Assembly: GCA_046263255.1 (NCBI GenBank)
Contig: JBHELD010000060.1
Location: 1 to 37,237, forward strand
Direction of reading: 5' to 3'
Origin: JALZEG01 sp046263255
Lineage (GTDB): Bacteria > Actinomycetota > CADDZG01 > WHSQ01
Length of the DNA: 37,237 nucleotides
Part shown: positions 1 through 8,378 of the stretch, piece after piece
Position numbering within the stretch: the stretch's first letter is position 1
Layout of the letters: each line of letters begins with the position of its first letter
The notes under the pieces: generated by a model
Told to the model about the DNA's origin: nothing
The model's database searches: none
The model's input: the letters and a program-made list of their open reading frames with translations, nothing else
Program-made: the position numbers and the translations under genes

Positions 1-440
1 CACGGGCACGTCGCGTCGGGGCCGATGACCGCGCGGTGGTTGCCCTTGTAGTAGACGGGGGCCTCGTACCAGTAGTCCGGCACGTCGATGCCGCGGCGCT
101 GCGCCCCGCGCTTGACGTGGTCCTCGAACGCGAGGAAGTCCTTCAGCGACGCTACCCGGTCCATGGGGCAGAGCCACCTGAACCCGCGCTCGGACTCCGG
201 CACGAGCAGGTCGGGCAGGCTGGCCGCGGCGCGAGCGACGTCCCTGACCTCGGTCCACAGCTCGGGACCCCGCTCGATGAGCACCGCCGTCGAGACGAGG
301 AACTGCGCCGTCTCCGGAGCGAGTCGCGTCCCGGTGACGTCATCCCACGCCTTCAGGAGGTCGACGGGCGCGCCGTCGGTCGCGATCGCCAGCCGCGGCT
401 CGAAGCCTCCGCTGCTCGACGCGTATCTGTAGAGGCGCAC
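1..440 (-). CDS. Fumarylacetoacetate hydrolase family protein (partial, C-terminus beyond window)
   Basis: Translating the minus strand from a GTG at 440-438 gives 146 open codons to the window edge. The GTG shares its first G with the TAG stop of hmgA. The peptide starts VRLYRYASSSGG and contains DFLAFEDHVKRGAQRRG followed by APVYYKGNHRAVIGPD, which are typical of the FAH (fumarylacetoacetase/hydrolase) family. The enzyme would hydrolyse the last C-C bond of homogentisate breakdown, giving fumarate and acetoacetate. Its position after hpd and hmgA, with a 1-nt overlap, supports the tyrosine pathway. A maleylacetoacetate isomerase is not visible and may lie outside the window or be dispensable. 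The metal- and substrate-binding half of the domain is cut off, so other FAH-family reactions cannot be excluded. Confidence 0.8.
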   Translation of the reverse strand, partial: MRLYRYASSSGGFEPRLAIATDGAPVDLLKAWDDVTGTRLAPETAQFLVSTAVLIERGPELWTEVRDVARAAASLPDLLVPESERGFRWLCPMDRVASLKDFLAFEDHVKRGAQRRGIDVPDYWYEAPVYYKGNHRAVIGPDATCP

Positions 441-1564
441 TACTCGTCGAGCAGCCCCATGCCGCGCGCCCACGACGTCTCGTACTCGGTCACGACGACC
501 TGTTCGGCCTCCGGCGAGAGCTGCAGCGGGTGCTCCGTCTCGACCATCACCGCGATCTCGTCGGTGCGCTCCTTCGTCTTCGACGCCTCGATCGCCGCCG
601 GTTGCGGCCCGTGGTGCACGCCCTGCGGGTGCAGCGTCATGTAGCCCATGTCGATGCCGGCGCGGCTGAAGTAGTCGCCCGAGTGGTAGAAGAGCACCTC
701 GTCGGCGTCGATGTTGGCGTGGTAGAAGGGCACCTTCAGGACCTCGGGGTCCTCCTCGAGCGGGCGCGGGACGAACGAGCAGATCACGAAGCCGTCGTTC
801 TCGAACGTGCAGTGCGCCGACGGCGGCATGTGGTAGCTCGGCGAGTACACCGGCCGGTGGTCGAGGACGTTCAGCTTCACCGGGCACAGGTCGCCCTGCC
901 ACCCGACCACGTCGAGCGGGTGCCACCGGAACCACAGCGACGAGAAGTCGCCGTTGCGCTTCACGCGCACCTCGAACTCGCCCTCCTCGTCGTGGGGGTC
1001 CGGGTCGGGCACGACGAGCACGCCGGGGTCGAACTGCGCGTGGCGCCCCATCAGGCCGCGGTCGGGGATGCGGTACTCGCCGTCGCCCTCGATCACGAAG
1101 AAGAACGACTCGTCGGAGGCGCTCCCCGGGGCGACGCGGTGCGTCGTTCCCTTCGGGACGATCACGTAGTCCCCCTGCCGGTAGTCGAGGGGGCCGTAGT
1201 CCGTCTCGATCACGCCGCTGCCGCGGTGCACGAAGTAGCAGACGTCGCCGTCGGCGTCGCGCAGGAAGTAGGGCATCGGCTCACTGCGCCGGCTCACGTA
1301 CAGCCGCACGTCGTCGTTTCCGGCGACGAGCTGCCACGACGCGTTTGCGTCTACCGTGTCCTCCGGCTTCATCTGGTTCAGGTCGAGGGCGCGCGGCCGC
1401 AGAGGTCCGTCGATGCGCGTCCACGCGGTCGGCGGGTGCTTGCGGTAGAGGTGCGACGCCCGGCCGGCGAACGCCTCGCGACCGTGCTCCTCCTCGTACG
1501 TCCCTTCCGGGATCCCTACGTGCGCCTGTTTGGAGACGACGCCCTTCGAGAAGACGAATTCCAT
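440..1564 (-). CDS. hmgA: Homogentisate 1,2-dioxygenase
   Basis: This 374-residue cytosolic non-heme iron enzyme opens the ring of homogentisate to maleylacetoacetate. The sequence has the two-cupin layout of the family. The C-terminal iron site is visible as FYHANIDADEVLFYH (about 280-294), with His282 and Glu289 as likely ligands, and GVHHGPQ (about 315-321), with a His at 317-318 as the third. It is slightly shorter than the roughly 430-445 residues of animal and Pseudomonas enzymes, as is common in Gram-positive versions. The ATG at 1564-1562 follows the hpd stop with no gap, and a GAGGGGG ribosome site lies inside the end of hpd, so the two are probably coupled. fah starts on its stop codon. 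Confidence 0.93.
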   Translation of the reverse strand: MEFVFSKGVVSKQAHVGIPEGTYEEEHGREAFAGRASHLYRKHPPTAWTRIDGPLRPRALDLNQMKPEDTVDANASWQLVAGNDDVRLYVSRRSEPMPYFLRDADGDVCYFVHRGSGVIETDYGPLDYRQGDYVIVPKGTTHRVAPGSASDESFFFVIEGDGEYRIPDRGLMGRHAQFDPGVLVVPDPDPHDEEGEFEVRVKRNGDFSSLWFRWHPLDVVGWQGDLCPVKLNVLDHRPVYSPSYHMPPSAHCTFENDGFVICSFVPRPLEEDPEVLKVPFYHANIDADEVLFYHSGDYFSRAGIDMGYMTLHPQGVHHGPQPAAIEASKTKERTDEIAVMVETEHPLQLSPEAEQVVVTEYETSWARGMGLLDE

Positions 1565-2662
1565 CTAGAGGTTCCCCCTCGCCGCCTGCTCCCGCTCGAT
1601 CGCCTCGAACAGCGCCTTGAAGTTGCCCTCGCCGAAGCCGCGCGCGCCGTGGCGCTCGATCACCTCGTAGAAGACGGTCGGCCGGTCCTGCGCGATGTGA
1701 GTGAAGATCTGCAGCAGGTAGCCCTCCTCGTCCTTGTCGCCGAGGATGCCGTTGCGCTGCAGGGCCTCGACCTGGTCGGCGATCTCCGGCACGCGCTTCA
1801 CCGCGTCCTCGTAATAGTTGCCGGGGATCGTCAGAAAGCCGATGCCGGCGGCGCGCAGCGCCTCGACGGTCGTGACGATGTCGTCCGACGTGAGCGCGAT
1901 GTGCTGGACTCCCGGGCTCCCGTAGTAGTCGACATACTCCTCGATCTGGCTCTTGCGCTTGCCGGTGGCGGGCTCGTTGATCGGGAGCTTGATCTTCCCC
2001 TCTCCGTCCCACACGACCTTCGACATCAACGCGGAATATTCGGTGGAGATGTCCTCGTCCGAGAAGTGCTTGAGCTCCACGAAGCCCATCACCCTCTCGT
2101 AGAACTCGACCCACTCCTCCATCTTGCCGAGCTCGACGTTGCCCACGACGTGGTCGATGTAGCGGACGCCGAAACCCTTCGTCTCCCTCGTGCCGGGGAC
2201 GTCCTTGAACCCGGGGAAGAACGTGCCCGAGTAGTTGTCCCTCTGGACGAGCGAATGGATCGTCTCGCCGTAGGTCCCGATCGCCGCGCGTACGACCTTG
2301 CCGTTCTCGTCCTCGAGGACCTCGGGCTCCGAGACCGCCGTCGCGCCCCTTTCGACCGCGACCCGGAACGCCTCCTCCGCGTCCGGCACCCTCAGCGCCA
2401 CGTCGTGGACGCCGTCGCCGTGCCTGCGGACGTGGTCGGCGATGTGGCCGTCGGCGTGGAGGGCTCCAGTGAAGACGAAGGTCACCTCGCCCTGTCGCAC
2501 CGCGTACGAGACGCGGTCGCGGGAACCGGTCTCTAGCCCCATGAACGCGATCGGCGTGAAGCCCATCGCCTTGTAGAAATGAGCCGCCTGCTTCGCGTTG
2601 CCTACGAAGAACTGGACGTAGTCGAACCCGAGGATAGGAAACGGGTCGTGTCGCTCGGTCAC
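1565..2662 (-). CDS. hpd: 4-hydroxyphenylpyruvate dioxygenase
   Basis: This 365-residue enzyme converts 4-hydroxyphenylpyruvate to homogentisate, the first committed step of tyrosine catabolism. It has two vicinal-oxygen-chelate halves. The Fe(II) ligands can be placed as His171 (RYIDHVVGN), His254 (GVQHIALTSDD) and Glu333 (VFYEVIERHG). The C-terminal gating helix region RGFGEGNFKALFEAIE is present. The start is GTG at 2662-2660, chosen for a perfect AGGAGG at 2675-2670 with a 7-nt spacer. It heads the hpd-hmgA-fah transcription unit and has its own promoter candidate upstream. A hydroxymandelate synthase is a paralogous alternative, but the neighbours settle it as HPPD. Confidence 0.95.
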   Translation of the reverse strand: MTERHDPFPILGFDYVQFFVGNAKQAAHFYKAMGFTPIAFMGLETGSRDRVSYAVRQGEVTFVFTGALHADGHIADHVRRHGDGVHDVALRVPDAEEAFRVAVERGATAVSEPEVLEDENGKVVRAAIGTYGETIHSLVQRDNYSGTFFPGFKDVPGTRETKGFGVRYIDHVVGNVELGKMEEWVEFYERVMGFVELKHFSDEDISTEYSALMSKVVWDGEGKIKLPINEPATGKRKSQIEEYVDYYGSPGVQHIALTSDDIVTTVEALRAAGIGFLTIPGNYYEDAVKRVPEIADQVEALQRNGILGDKDEEGYLLQIFTHIAQDRPTVFYEVIERHGARGFGEGNFKALFEAIEREQAARGNL

Positions 2663-2669
2663 CTAACCA

Positions 2670-2696
2670 CCTCCTGACGTCAGTCGCGCCAGGATA
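2670..2696 (-). promoter_or_regulatory. hpd operon promoter, palindrome and Shine-Dalgarno
   Basis: Reading the minus strand: a TATCCT -10 candidate at 2696-2691, then a perfect 10-bp palindrome CTGACGTCAG at 2683-2674 where transcription should start, then AGGAGG at 2675-2670. The palindrome sits where a repressor would block initiation. The regulator is unknown. No good -35 is visible. Confidence 0.5.
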
Positions 2697-2706
2697 TCCG
2701 GCGGGC

Positions 2707-4197
2707 CTAGCCGCGGACGAGACGCAGCCGGACGCCGCCCCACTCCGGCTTCGGGTGAGGGCGGTCGTTGCGGTAGTGGACGCCGCGCGACTCGGTGCGC
2801 AGCAGCGCGGCCCGCGCCATGAGCCGGGTCATGATCGCTCCGGACCGCAGCTCCATCGCGGCGGGATCGTCGGACAGCGGCAGAAGCGCGATCTCCTCGA
2901 GGTCGGAGGCGACCGCGGCGAGAGCGGCGGCGTCGCGCTCGATCCCGAGCGCCGCCGACGTCGCGGCGCGCACCCTCGCCCACCCTTCCTCCAGCGAGAC
3001 GTCCGTCCGGTGCAGGGCCGGCGCCTCCGGCAGAGACTTCAGCCTCCCGGCTCGCTGTCCGGCGATCGCCCGGGCGGCGCGGCGGCCGAAAACGAGGGCC
3101 TCCGCGAGCGAGTTCCCCGCGAGGCGGTTCGCGCCGTGCATGCCCGTGTTGGAGCACTCTCCGATCGCGTACAGACGGGGCACCGACGCGCGTCCGTCGA
3201 GGTCGGTCTGTATCCCGCCTATGAAGTAGTGCGCCGCGGGGGCGACCGGGATCAGGTCCGTGCGCGGGTCGATCCCGAACTCACGGCACGCCTGCATCAC
3301 CGTGAAGAACTCGCTCTCGAGGACGTCGGGGTCGAGGTGCCGGCAGTCGAGCCAGGAGTGCCGCGACGCGATCGCACGCGCCACGACGTCGCGCGGCGCG
3401 AGCTCGCCGTCGGAGTGGTGCTCGAACAGGAACCTTCGGCCCTCGGAATCGACGACGTGCGCGCCGGCGCCTCGGAGCGCCTCCGTTATGAGAGGGCGCT
3501 GCTGCCGCCCGCTCCTCGCCAGCGCGGTGGGGTGGAACTGGACGTACTCGACGTCGGCGAGCCCCGCGCCGGCCTCCCACGCGAGCACGAGCCCGTCCCC
3601 CGTCGCACCCGCCGGGTTCGTCGTCGCCTGGAACAGGCCGCCGACCCCGCCCGTCGCGAGCACCGTCGAGGTCGCCTGGACCTCGACGAGGCCCTCGTCG
3701 GTCAGGATCCAGGCCCCCGCGCAGCGTCCGTCCACGACCGCGAGCCGCAGGCACGTCGCCTCGACGCGCCGCACGCGCGGCGCAGCCTTCTCGCGCAACG
3801 TCCTCATGATCGCGGCGCCGGTGGCGTCGCCCGCGTGCGCCGACCGCGCGACGGACTGTCCTCCCTCGCGTGCGAGGTGCAGCTCGCCGCCGGGCGTCCG
3901 GTCGAACTCGCAGCCGAGCTCCGCCAGCTCGAGCACGCACTCGGGGGCCTCGTAGCAGAGGACCGCGACGGCCGACGGATCCGCGTGCCCCGCGGCGACG
4001 CGGATGGTGTCGCTTGCGTGGAGCTCCGGGGTGTCGTCGGGTCCCACCGCGGCGGCGACGCCTCCCTGCGCCCACGGCGACGAGCCCTGGCCCTTCCGTC
4101 CCTTGTCGACGACCAGGACGTCGGTGCCCTCGGGGAGGTGCATGCAGGCGAAGAGCCCGGCCGCCCCCGCGCCGATGACGAGGACGTCGGACTTCAT
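2707..4197 (-). CDS. nadB: L-aspartate oxidase
   Basis: This 496-residue FAD flavoprotein oxidises L-aspartate to iminoaspartate, the first step of de novo NAD synthesis. The N-terminal Rossmann fold is DVLVIGAGAAGLFACMHL. The family block AHYFIGGIQTD and the FAD/active-site block HGANRLAGNSLAEALVFG are intact, followed by the three-helix C-terminal domain. The ATG at 4197 places the dinucleotide motif at residue 4. An upstream GTG at 4248, overlapping the preceding stop as GTGA, would add 17 proline-rich residues, but those are explained by an intercistronic hairpin. nadA and nadC, its usual partners, are absent from the window. It probably follows the enoyl-CoA hydratase gene on one transcript. 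Confidence 0.9.
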   Translation of the reverse strand: MKSDVLVIGAGAAGLFACMHLPEGTDVLVVDKGRKGQGSSPWAQGGVAAAVGPDDTPELHASDTIRVAAGHADPSAVAVLCYEAPECVLELAELGCEFDRTPGGELHLAREGGQSVARSAHAGDATGAAIMRTLREKAAPRVRRVEATCLRLAVVDGRCAGAWILTDEGLVEVQATSTVLATGGVGGLFQATTNPAGATGDGLVLAWEAGAGLADVEYVQFHPTALARSGRQQRPLITEALRGAGAHVVDSEGRRFLFEHHSDGELAPRDVVARAIASRHSWLDCRHLDPDVLESEFFTVMQACREFGIDPRTDLIPVAPAAHYFIGGIQTDLDGRASVPRLYAIGECSNTGMHGANRLAGNSLAEALVFGRRAARAIAGQRAGRLKSLPEAPALHRTDVSLEEGWARVRAATSAALGIERDAAALAAVASDLEEIALLPLSDDPAAMELRSGAIMTRLMARAALLRTESRGVHYRNDRPHPKPEWGGVRLRLVRG

Positions 4198-4215
4198 CTT
4201 TGGGACCGACCTCGG

Positions 4216-4232
4216 CTCCGCCGGGGGCGGAG
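4216..4232 (-). other. Intercistronic hairpin upstream of nadB
   Basis: A perfect 7-bp stem (CTCCGCC and GGCGGAG) with a GGG loop on the plus strand lies between the stop of the upstream gene (4245) and the nadB ATG (4197). It has no T-tract. It could attenuate transcription or stabilise the upstream message. Confidence 0.4.
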
Positions 4233-4244
4233 TTCTCGTTTCTC

Positions 4245-5030
4245 TCACAGTCCCTTGAACTCGGGGCGCCTCTTGCCGAGGAACGCCCGGACGCCTTCGA
4301 GGTGGTCGGCCGTCGCGCCGGCCGCGCTCTGCGCGTCGACCTCGAGGTCGAGCTGCTCGTCGAGGGTCGCCGACGCCGCGTCGTTCACGAGCTGCTTGGT
4401 GAGCGCGTACGCCCGCGTCGGTCCGGCGGCGAGGTCGTCCGCCCACGCCCGCCACGCGTCTTCGAACTCCTCTGCGGGAACGAGCCGGTGGACGATGCCG
4501 CAGTTGGCGGCGGCCTCTGCCGACATCGGCTCACCCGTCGCCGCGAGCTCCCACGCGCGCGACGCGCCGACCATCTTCGTCAGGAACCACACCGCACCGG
4601 AGTCCGGCACCAGGCCGACCTTTACGAACGCGAGGGCGAGCTTGGCCTTATCCGATGCGATGCGGAAGTCGCAGGCGAGAGCGAGGCTCGCGCCGGCACC
4701 GGCCGCGACGCCGTTGATCGCGGCGAGGACGGGCTTGGGCGCGGCGCGGACGGCCCGGATCAGCGGGTTGTAGCGGTTGGTGAGCGTGTTGCCGAGCGGA
4801 GGAGCCCGGCCGCTCTCGTAGTCGGCCTGGAGAGCGCCGAGGTCCTCGCCCGACGAGAAGGCGCGCCCTGCCCCCGTGATGACGATGCAGCGGACGGAGG
4901 AGTCGTCGGACGCCTTGCGGACGGCGCCGAGCGTCTCGGCGCCGAGGTCGTCGTCGAACGCGTTGAGCACGTCGGGCCGGTCGAGAGTGACGACGGCGAC
5001 GCCGTTCGACTCCTCGTAGCGGCAGGGCAT
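4245..5030 (-). CDS. Enoyl-CoA hydratase/isomerase, PaaG-like
   Basis: This 261-residue crotonase-fold protein acts on CoA thioesters. The first oxyanion-hole segment is GAGRAFSSGEDLGAL (about 55-70) and the second is NGVAAGAGASLALACDF. The conserved region LAFVKVGLVPDSGAVWFLTK has Asp where hydratases usually have the catalytic acid or its isomerase equivalent. Length and the C-terminal LDEQLDLEVDAQ...EGVRAFLGKRRPEFKG closely resemble PaaG, the ring-opening epoxyphenylacetyl-CoA isomerase. No other paa gene is present, so the true substrate is open and it may act in beta-oxidation. The start is ATG at 5030-5028, 7 nt after a TACGCT box, which implies a leaderless message. Confidence 0.8.
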   Translation of the reverse strand: MPCRYEESNGVAVVTLDRPDVLNAFDDDLGAETLGAVRKASDDSSVRCIVITGAGRAFSSGEDLGALQADYESGRAPPLGNTLTNRYNPLIRAVRAAPKPVLAAINGVAAGAGASLALACDFRIASDKAKLALAFVKVGLVPDSGAVWFLTKMVGASRAWELAATGEPMSAEAAANCGIVHRLVPAEEFEDAWRAWADDLAAGPTRAYALTKQLVNDAASATLDEQLDLEVDAQSAAGATADHLEGVRAFLGKRRPEFKGL

Positions 5031-5037
5031 GCGGGCA

Positions 5038-5043
5038 AGCGTA
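5038..5043 (-). promoter_or_regulatory. -10 box of a leaderless promoter (PaaG-like gene)
   Basis: TACGCT on the minus strand lies 7 nt before the ATG at 5030, matching the spacing seen at other starts in this window. No SD precedes this ATG. Confidence 0.5.
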
Positions 5044-5157
5044 ACCGCGCGCCGGCGGTGCGGCACGCCTGCCACCAGCGGGATTGCCGGAACGACGGAC
5101 GAGCGCGTAGCGCGACGAGACTAGGCACCGGCTCCCAAAGATGATCCATGCGCCGTA

Positions 5158-5187
5158 TTGTGCGGGTTCCTCCTTCACCCCTACGTT
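5158..5187 (+). promoter_or_regulatory. Candidate promoter of the SGNH esterase gene
   Basis: TTGTGC (5158-5163) and TACGTT (5182-5187) are separated by 18 nt, giving a start near 5194 and a leader of about 29 nt that contains a GGGGGG-type ribosome site before the ATG at 5223. Confidence 0.35.
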
Positions 5188-5222
5188 GTCCTCCTACAAG
5201 GGAACGAGGTTGGGGGGCGAAA

Positions 5223-8200
5223 ATGGAGTCGATTCGTTACCGCCGAGCGCGCACGCGGATCAGCCGAGGGATCTTCGCAGCGGCTGTGGTCATCATGCAA
5301 GCCCTGGCGGTACTCCCGCTCGCCGCGCCCGCGCTCGCCGGACCTACCGTGATCACGACTCCCGGCGCGTCGTTCACGTCCATGCCACAAGAGGGCGCGA
5401 CGTCTCTCCGGCTGTCGTACACGCTGGCGAACTCCGCGGGCAACATCTATCCGTGGGAGCAGCGGACGTTCTACATGGACGGCTTCTGCGTCGACCCCTA
5501 CGGCGAGCCGGCGCGCGTGTACAGCGCCGGTGCGGGAGCGCACTCGAGCGGGAAGTCGGACACGCTCGACCTGTCCTGCCCGGCGGGAACGTATGCGCAG
5601 CGCTTCACGATCTGGGGCGAGGCTGCGGGCACGCTTCTCGAGTGGAAGACGGGCGTCGCACCCCTCCCTCCGCCTCCACCCCCTCCGGGCGTAACCGTCC
5701 AGGTGGACGGCGCCAAGTTCACGAAGGTGCCGGTAGCCGGATCGCCGCGCTTCCAGGTCGGCTACGAGCTCAAGAGCACGCCGAACGAGTACATGCTCGG
5801 CGACAGCGAGGGCTACCCATGGGAGATGGACTCGTTCATCATCGACGCGCTCTGCATGAACTCGGCCGGCCAGTACAAGAGCGTCTACCAGGGGCTCGCG
5901 GGGAGACATCCCGGCGGCAAGAAGGACGAGCTCGACATCGCCTGCCCCACTGGAATGACGGCAGGTCGGTTCGCGGTGACGATGCACGAGGGGCCGCACC
6001 GCGGCAAGCTGATGCTCGAGTGGGTCGTCCCGGTCACCGACCCGATCGGCGAGCTCCGGCTGGACCCCGCCAAGACGACTGCGCATGCGGGGACGATCCA
6101 CCGAGTGACGGTCGCGGTCCTGGACGAGGGCGGATCACCGGTCCCGGGCGCGCACGTGAACCTTGCGGTGACCTCCGGTCCCAATGCCGGGGTCGACGGA
6201 ACGTGCGAGGGCGCGTACCTCCCCTTCGTCCCGTCCGCGTGCCAGACCAACGGCAACGGCCAGATCGCCTACCGCTACCGCGGCGCGAGCGTCGGGACGG
6301 ATCAGATCAAGGCGTTCGCCGACATGGACGGTGACGGCGCCATGGACGCGTCGGAGCCGCGGGCGACTGCCGAGGTGAAGTGGGTCGAGCCGCTCCACTA
6401 CGTGGGCATGGGCGACTCGTACTCGGCCGGCCAGGGTCTTCCGGGCTATCTCGAGGGAAGCGACACCGGAGCGAACCAATGTCATCGCTCGATCCACGCA
6501 TACCCCATGCTCGTCGCCGGGCCCCATTACCCGGCCCCCATCAAGGAGATGGCGTCACACCCGGCTCACGCCGTCATGTGGGACTTCATCGCCTGCAGCG
6601 GCGCGGTCACGAGCAACGTGATCCCCGGGGGCAGCGGCCAGTACGACGAGCTGCCGCAGCTCGACCAGGGCCGCGTCGGTCCACAGACGGACCTCGTCAC
6701 GATGACGATCGGCGGCAACGACGTGGGATTCGCGAGGGTCTTGGATGCCTGTGCGATGCACGCGTGTCTGGCGCCCGGATACAAGCCGCTCGACGACGAG
6801 ACACTCGCGCGGTGGCTCCCCAAGAAGATCGCCGCGGTCAGACCGCTCCTGATCGACACGTATCTGGAGGTCCAGGCGGAAGCACCGGAAGCGTCCGTCG
6901 TCGTCCTCGGATACCCGCATCTCTTCCCGGCGTCGGTGGAGGAGCAGACGTGCCTCAAGCTCGGGCCGTGGAACGGCGAGCAGGCGTTCCTTCGCGGCCA
7001 GAGCCTTGATTTCAACGACACGCTTCGAGCCGCGACCGCGACGGGAGGCGTTCACTTCGTCGACGTCATGGACGACTGGGCGGGTCACGAGGTCTGCGGC
7101 AACCGCGGCGAATGGATTAACGGGGCGACGCTCAAGCCGGCGCTGAAGGTGCCGTTGCCATTCAAGGCGACGGACCAGTCGTTCCACCCGAACGAGATGG
7201 GGGAGGGGGCGTATGCCGCCCAGGTCGACGACTTCCTGCGCGCGGCGACCACGGCTCCGGACGCGACCCTCCTGCCGAGCGGTCTCCCGCGCAACCCCGA
7301 GCCGGTGTCCGACGCCATCGCCCCGCTGGCGAGGCGGCGCGCCGACGTCACCAAGCGCGCTCTGAGGGAGGCGGCGGTGAACCCGGAGGCGCTGGGATCG
7401 TTCGGCGACGTCGAGATCACGGCGGCCGATCCTTCGACGTCGACGTGCAGGACGGAAGACACGTTCGCCCGGCGGCAGCAGGTTCGGGTGGCTGGAGAAG
7501 GCTTCGTCGGCGGCTCGGACGCCGTCATCGAGCTCGTTCCGGAGGTCGACGCCGAATCGAGGCAGCTTGCGGTCGCCAAGGCGGGGACGGACGGGCGAAT
7601 CGACCAGATCGTCAGGATCCCCGGCCAAACCCCTGTGACCGGCATGGCTGCGATAGAGGTGAAGGGCTTGGACGGCGACGGTGGCGACCGCCTGCTCATC
7701 GACCTCTTCTCCGTGGACGGGTCGAACTTCCTGTGTGACGAGACGCCGCCGGTCATCACGGTCGAGGCTCCGGTCGACGGCGGGTCGTACCTGCTCGGTC
7801 AGGACGTCGCGCCGTCGTTCGTCTGCAACGACGCGAGCAGCGGTGTCGAGACGTGCACCGCCGATTCCGGGGTGCTCCACACGAGCACGCCGGGAGGCCA
7901 CACCTTCACGGTCCGCGCGACGGACGTCGCGGGCAACGCAGCCACTGCAACGATCCATTACTCGGTGCACTACAACTTCGACGGGTTCTTCGCACCGGTG
8001 GACCGGCTGCCGGTCGTGAACAAGGCGACGGCAGGTCAGACGATCCCCTTCAAGTGGAGGATCACGAACGCAGTGGGCGTCGGGGTGGGCGATCCGGCGA
8101 GCTTCGAGAGCATGCGCGTCGTCAGGACCGCGTGTGAAGACTCGGCGCTCGTCGACGTCATCGAGGTCGATCCGGCTACGACCGGCTTGCGCTACCTCGG

Positions 8201-8324
8201 TCACGGTTACTGGCAGATGAACTGGAAGTCGCCGTCGGCGCTCGCCGGATCGTGCGCGACGGTGAGGGTCGACCTCGCAGACGGCGTGACGTCCGGACGA
8301 GGCGCGGCGTTCTCGTTCAGGTAA
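5223..8324 (+). CDS. Secreted multidomain SGNH/GDSL esterase with PxKF-like C-terminus
   Basis: This is a 1033-residue exported protein. A signal peptide spans 1-39 (arginine-rich start, hydrophobic core, cleavage after APALA). Two related domains follow (about 40-145 and 157-265), sharing the pattern YPWE...DxFxxDxxC...CPxG, split by a PLPPPPPPPG linker. Next comes a Big_1-like immunoglobulin domain (about 275-385). The SGNH hydrolase (about 390-690) has GDSYSAGQG with Ser399, IGGNDVGF with Asn499, and SFHPNEMGEGAYA with His655, so it looks active. A C-terminal Ig-like repeat starts near 839 (TPPVITVEAP), and a PxKF-like domain (FFAPVD...TIPFKWRI) ends the protein. The substrate is probably a lipid or acylated polysaccharide outside the cell. 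The start was chosen by the G-rich SD and signal peptide; an ATG at 5148 would put 25 odd residues before it. Confidence 0.85.
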   Translation: MESIRYRRARTRISRGIFAAAVVIMQALAVLPLAAPALAGPTVITTPGASFTSMPQEGATSLRLSYTLANSAGNIYPWEQRTFYMDGFCVDPYGEPARVYSAGAGAHSSGKSDTLDLSCPAGTYAQRFTIWGEAAGTLLEWKTGVAPLPPPPPPPGVTVQVDGAKFTKVPVAGSPRFQVGYELKSTPNEYMLGDSEGYPWEMDSFIIDALCMNSAGQYKSVYQGLAGRHPGGKKDELDIACPTGMTAGRFAVTMHEGPHRGKLMLEWVVPVTDPIGELRLDPAKTTAHAGTIHRVTVAVLDEGGSPVPGAHVNLAVTSGPNAGVDGTCEGAYLPFVPSACQTNGNGQIAYRYRGASVGTDQIKAFADMDGDGAMDASEPRATAEVKWVEPLHYVGMGDSYSAGQGLPGYLEGSDTGANQCHRSIHAYPMLVAGPHYPAPIKEMASHPAHAVMWDFIACSGAVTSNVIPGGSGQYDELPQLDQGRVGPQTDLVTMTIGGNDVGFARVLDACAMHACLAPGYKPLDDETLARWLPKKIAAVRPLLIDTYLEVQAEAPEASVVVLGYPHLFPASVEEQTCLKLGPWNGEQAFLRGQSLDFNDTLRAATATGGVHFVDVMDDWAGHEVCGNRGEWINGATLKPALKVPLPFKATDQSFHPNEMGEGAYAAQVDDFLRAATTAPDATLLPSGLPRNPEPVSDAIAPLARRRADVTKRALREAAVNPEALGSFGDVEITAADPSTSTCRTEDTFARRQQVRVAGEGFVGGSDAVIELVPEVDAESRQLAVAKAGTDGRIDQIVRIPGQTPVTGMAAIEVKGLDGDGGDRLLIDLFSVDGSNFLCDETPPVITVEAPVDGGSYLLGQDVAPSFVCNDASSGVETCTADSGVLHTSTPGGHTFTVRATDVAGNAATATIHYSVHYNFDGFFAPVDRLPVVNKATAGQTIPFKWRITNAVGVGVGDPASFESMRVVRTACEDSALVDVIEVDPATTGLRYLGHGYWQMNWKSPSALAGSCATVRVDLADGVTSGRGAAFSFR

Positions 8325-8342
8325 AGGCCGCGATCGCGGATC

Positions 8343-8368
8343 GGGGCGCCTCCTTCGGGAGGCGCCCC
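8343..8368. terminator. Bidirectional terminator hairpin
   Basis: A perfect 11-bp stem, GGGGCGCCTCC and GGAGGCGCCCC, is closed by a stable TTCG tetraloop. It lies midway between two convergent stops (8324 plus, 8379 minus), so it can serve both. No U-tract follows, as is common in GC-rich genomes. Confidence 0.85.
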
Positions 8369-8378
8369 CTCGCGGTTC

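Noticed and set aside
530..2536. Long plus-strand open frame (668 codons) opposite hmgA and hpd
   Set aside because: Arg/Val/Asp-rich composition with no family motif; it mirrors the strongly biased codons of the true minus-strand genes.
4197..4248. Start of nadB at the GTG overlapping the upstream stop
   Set aside because: The extra 17 residues are low-complexity and coincide with a perfect hairpin; the ATG at 4197 gives the standard N-terminus.
8328..8339. Palindrome CCGCGATCGCGG as an operator
   Set aside because: It lies right after a stop codon next to a much stronger terminator; short CG palindromes are expected by chance in this base composition.
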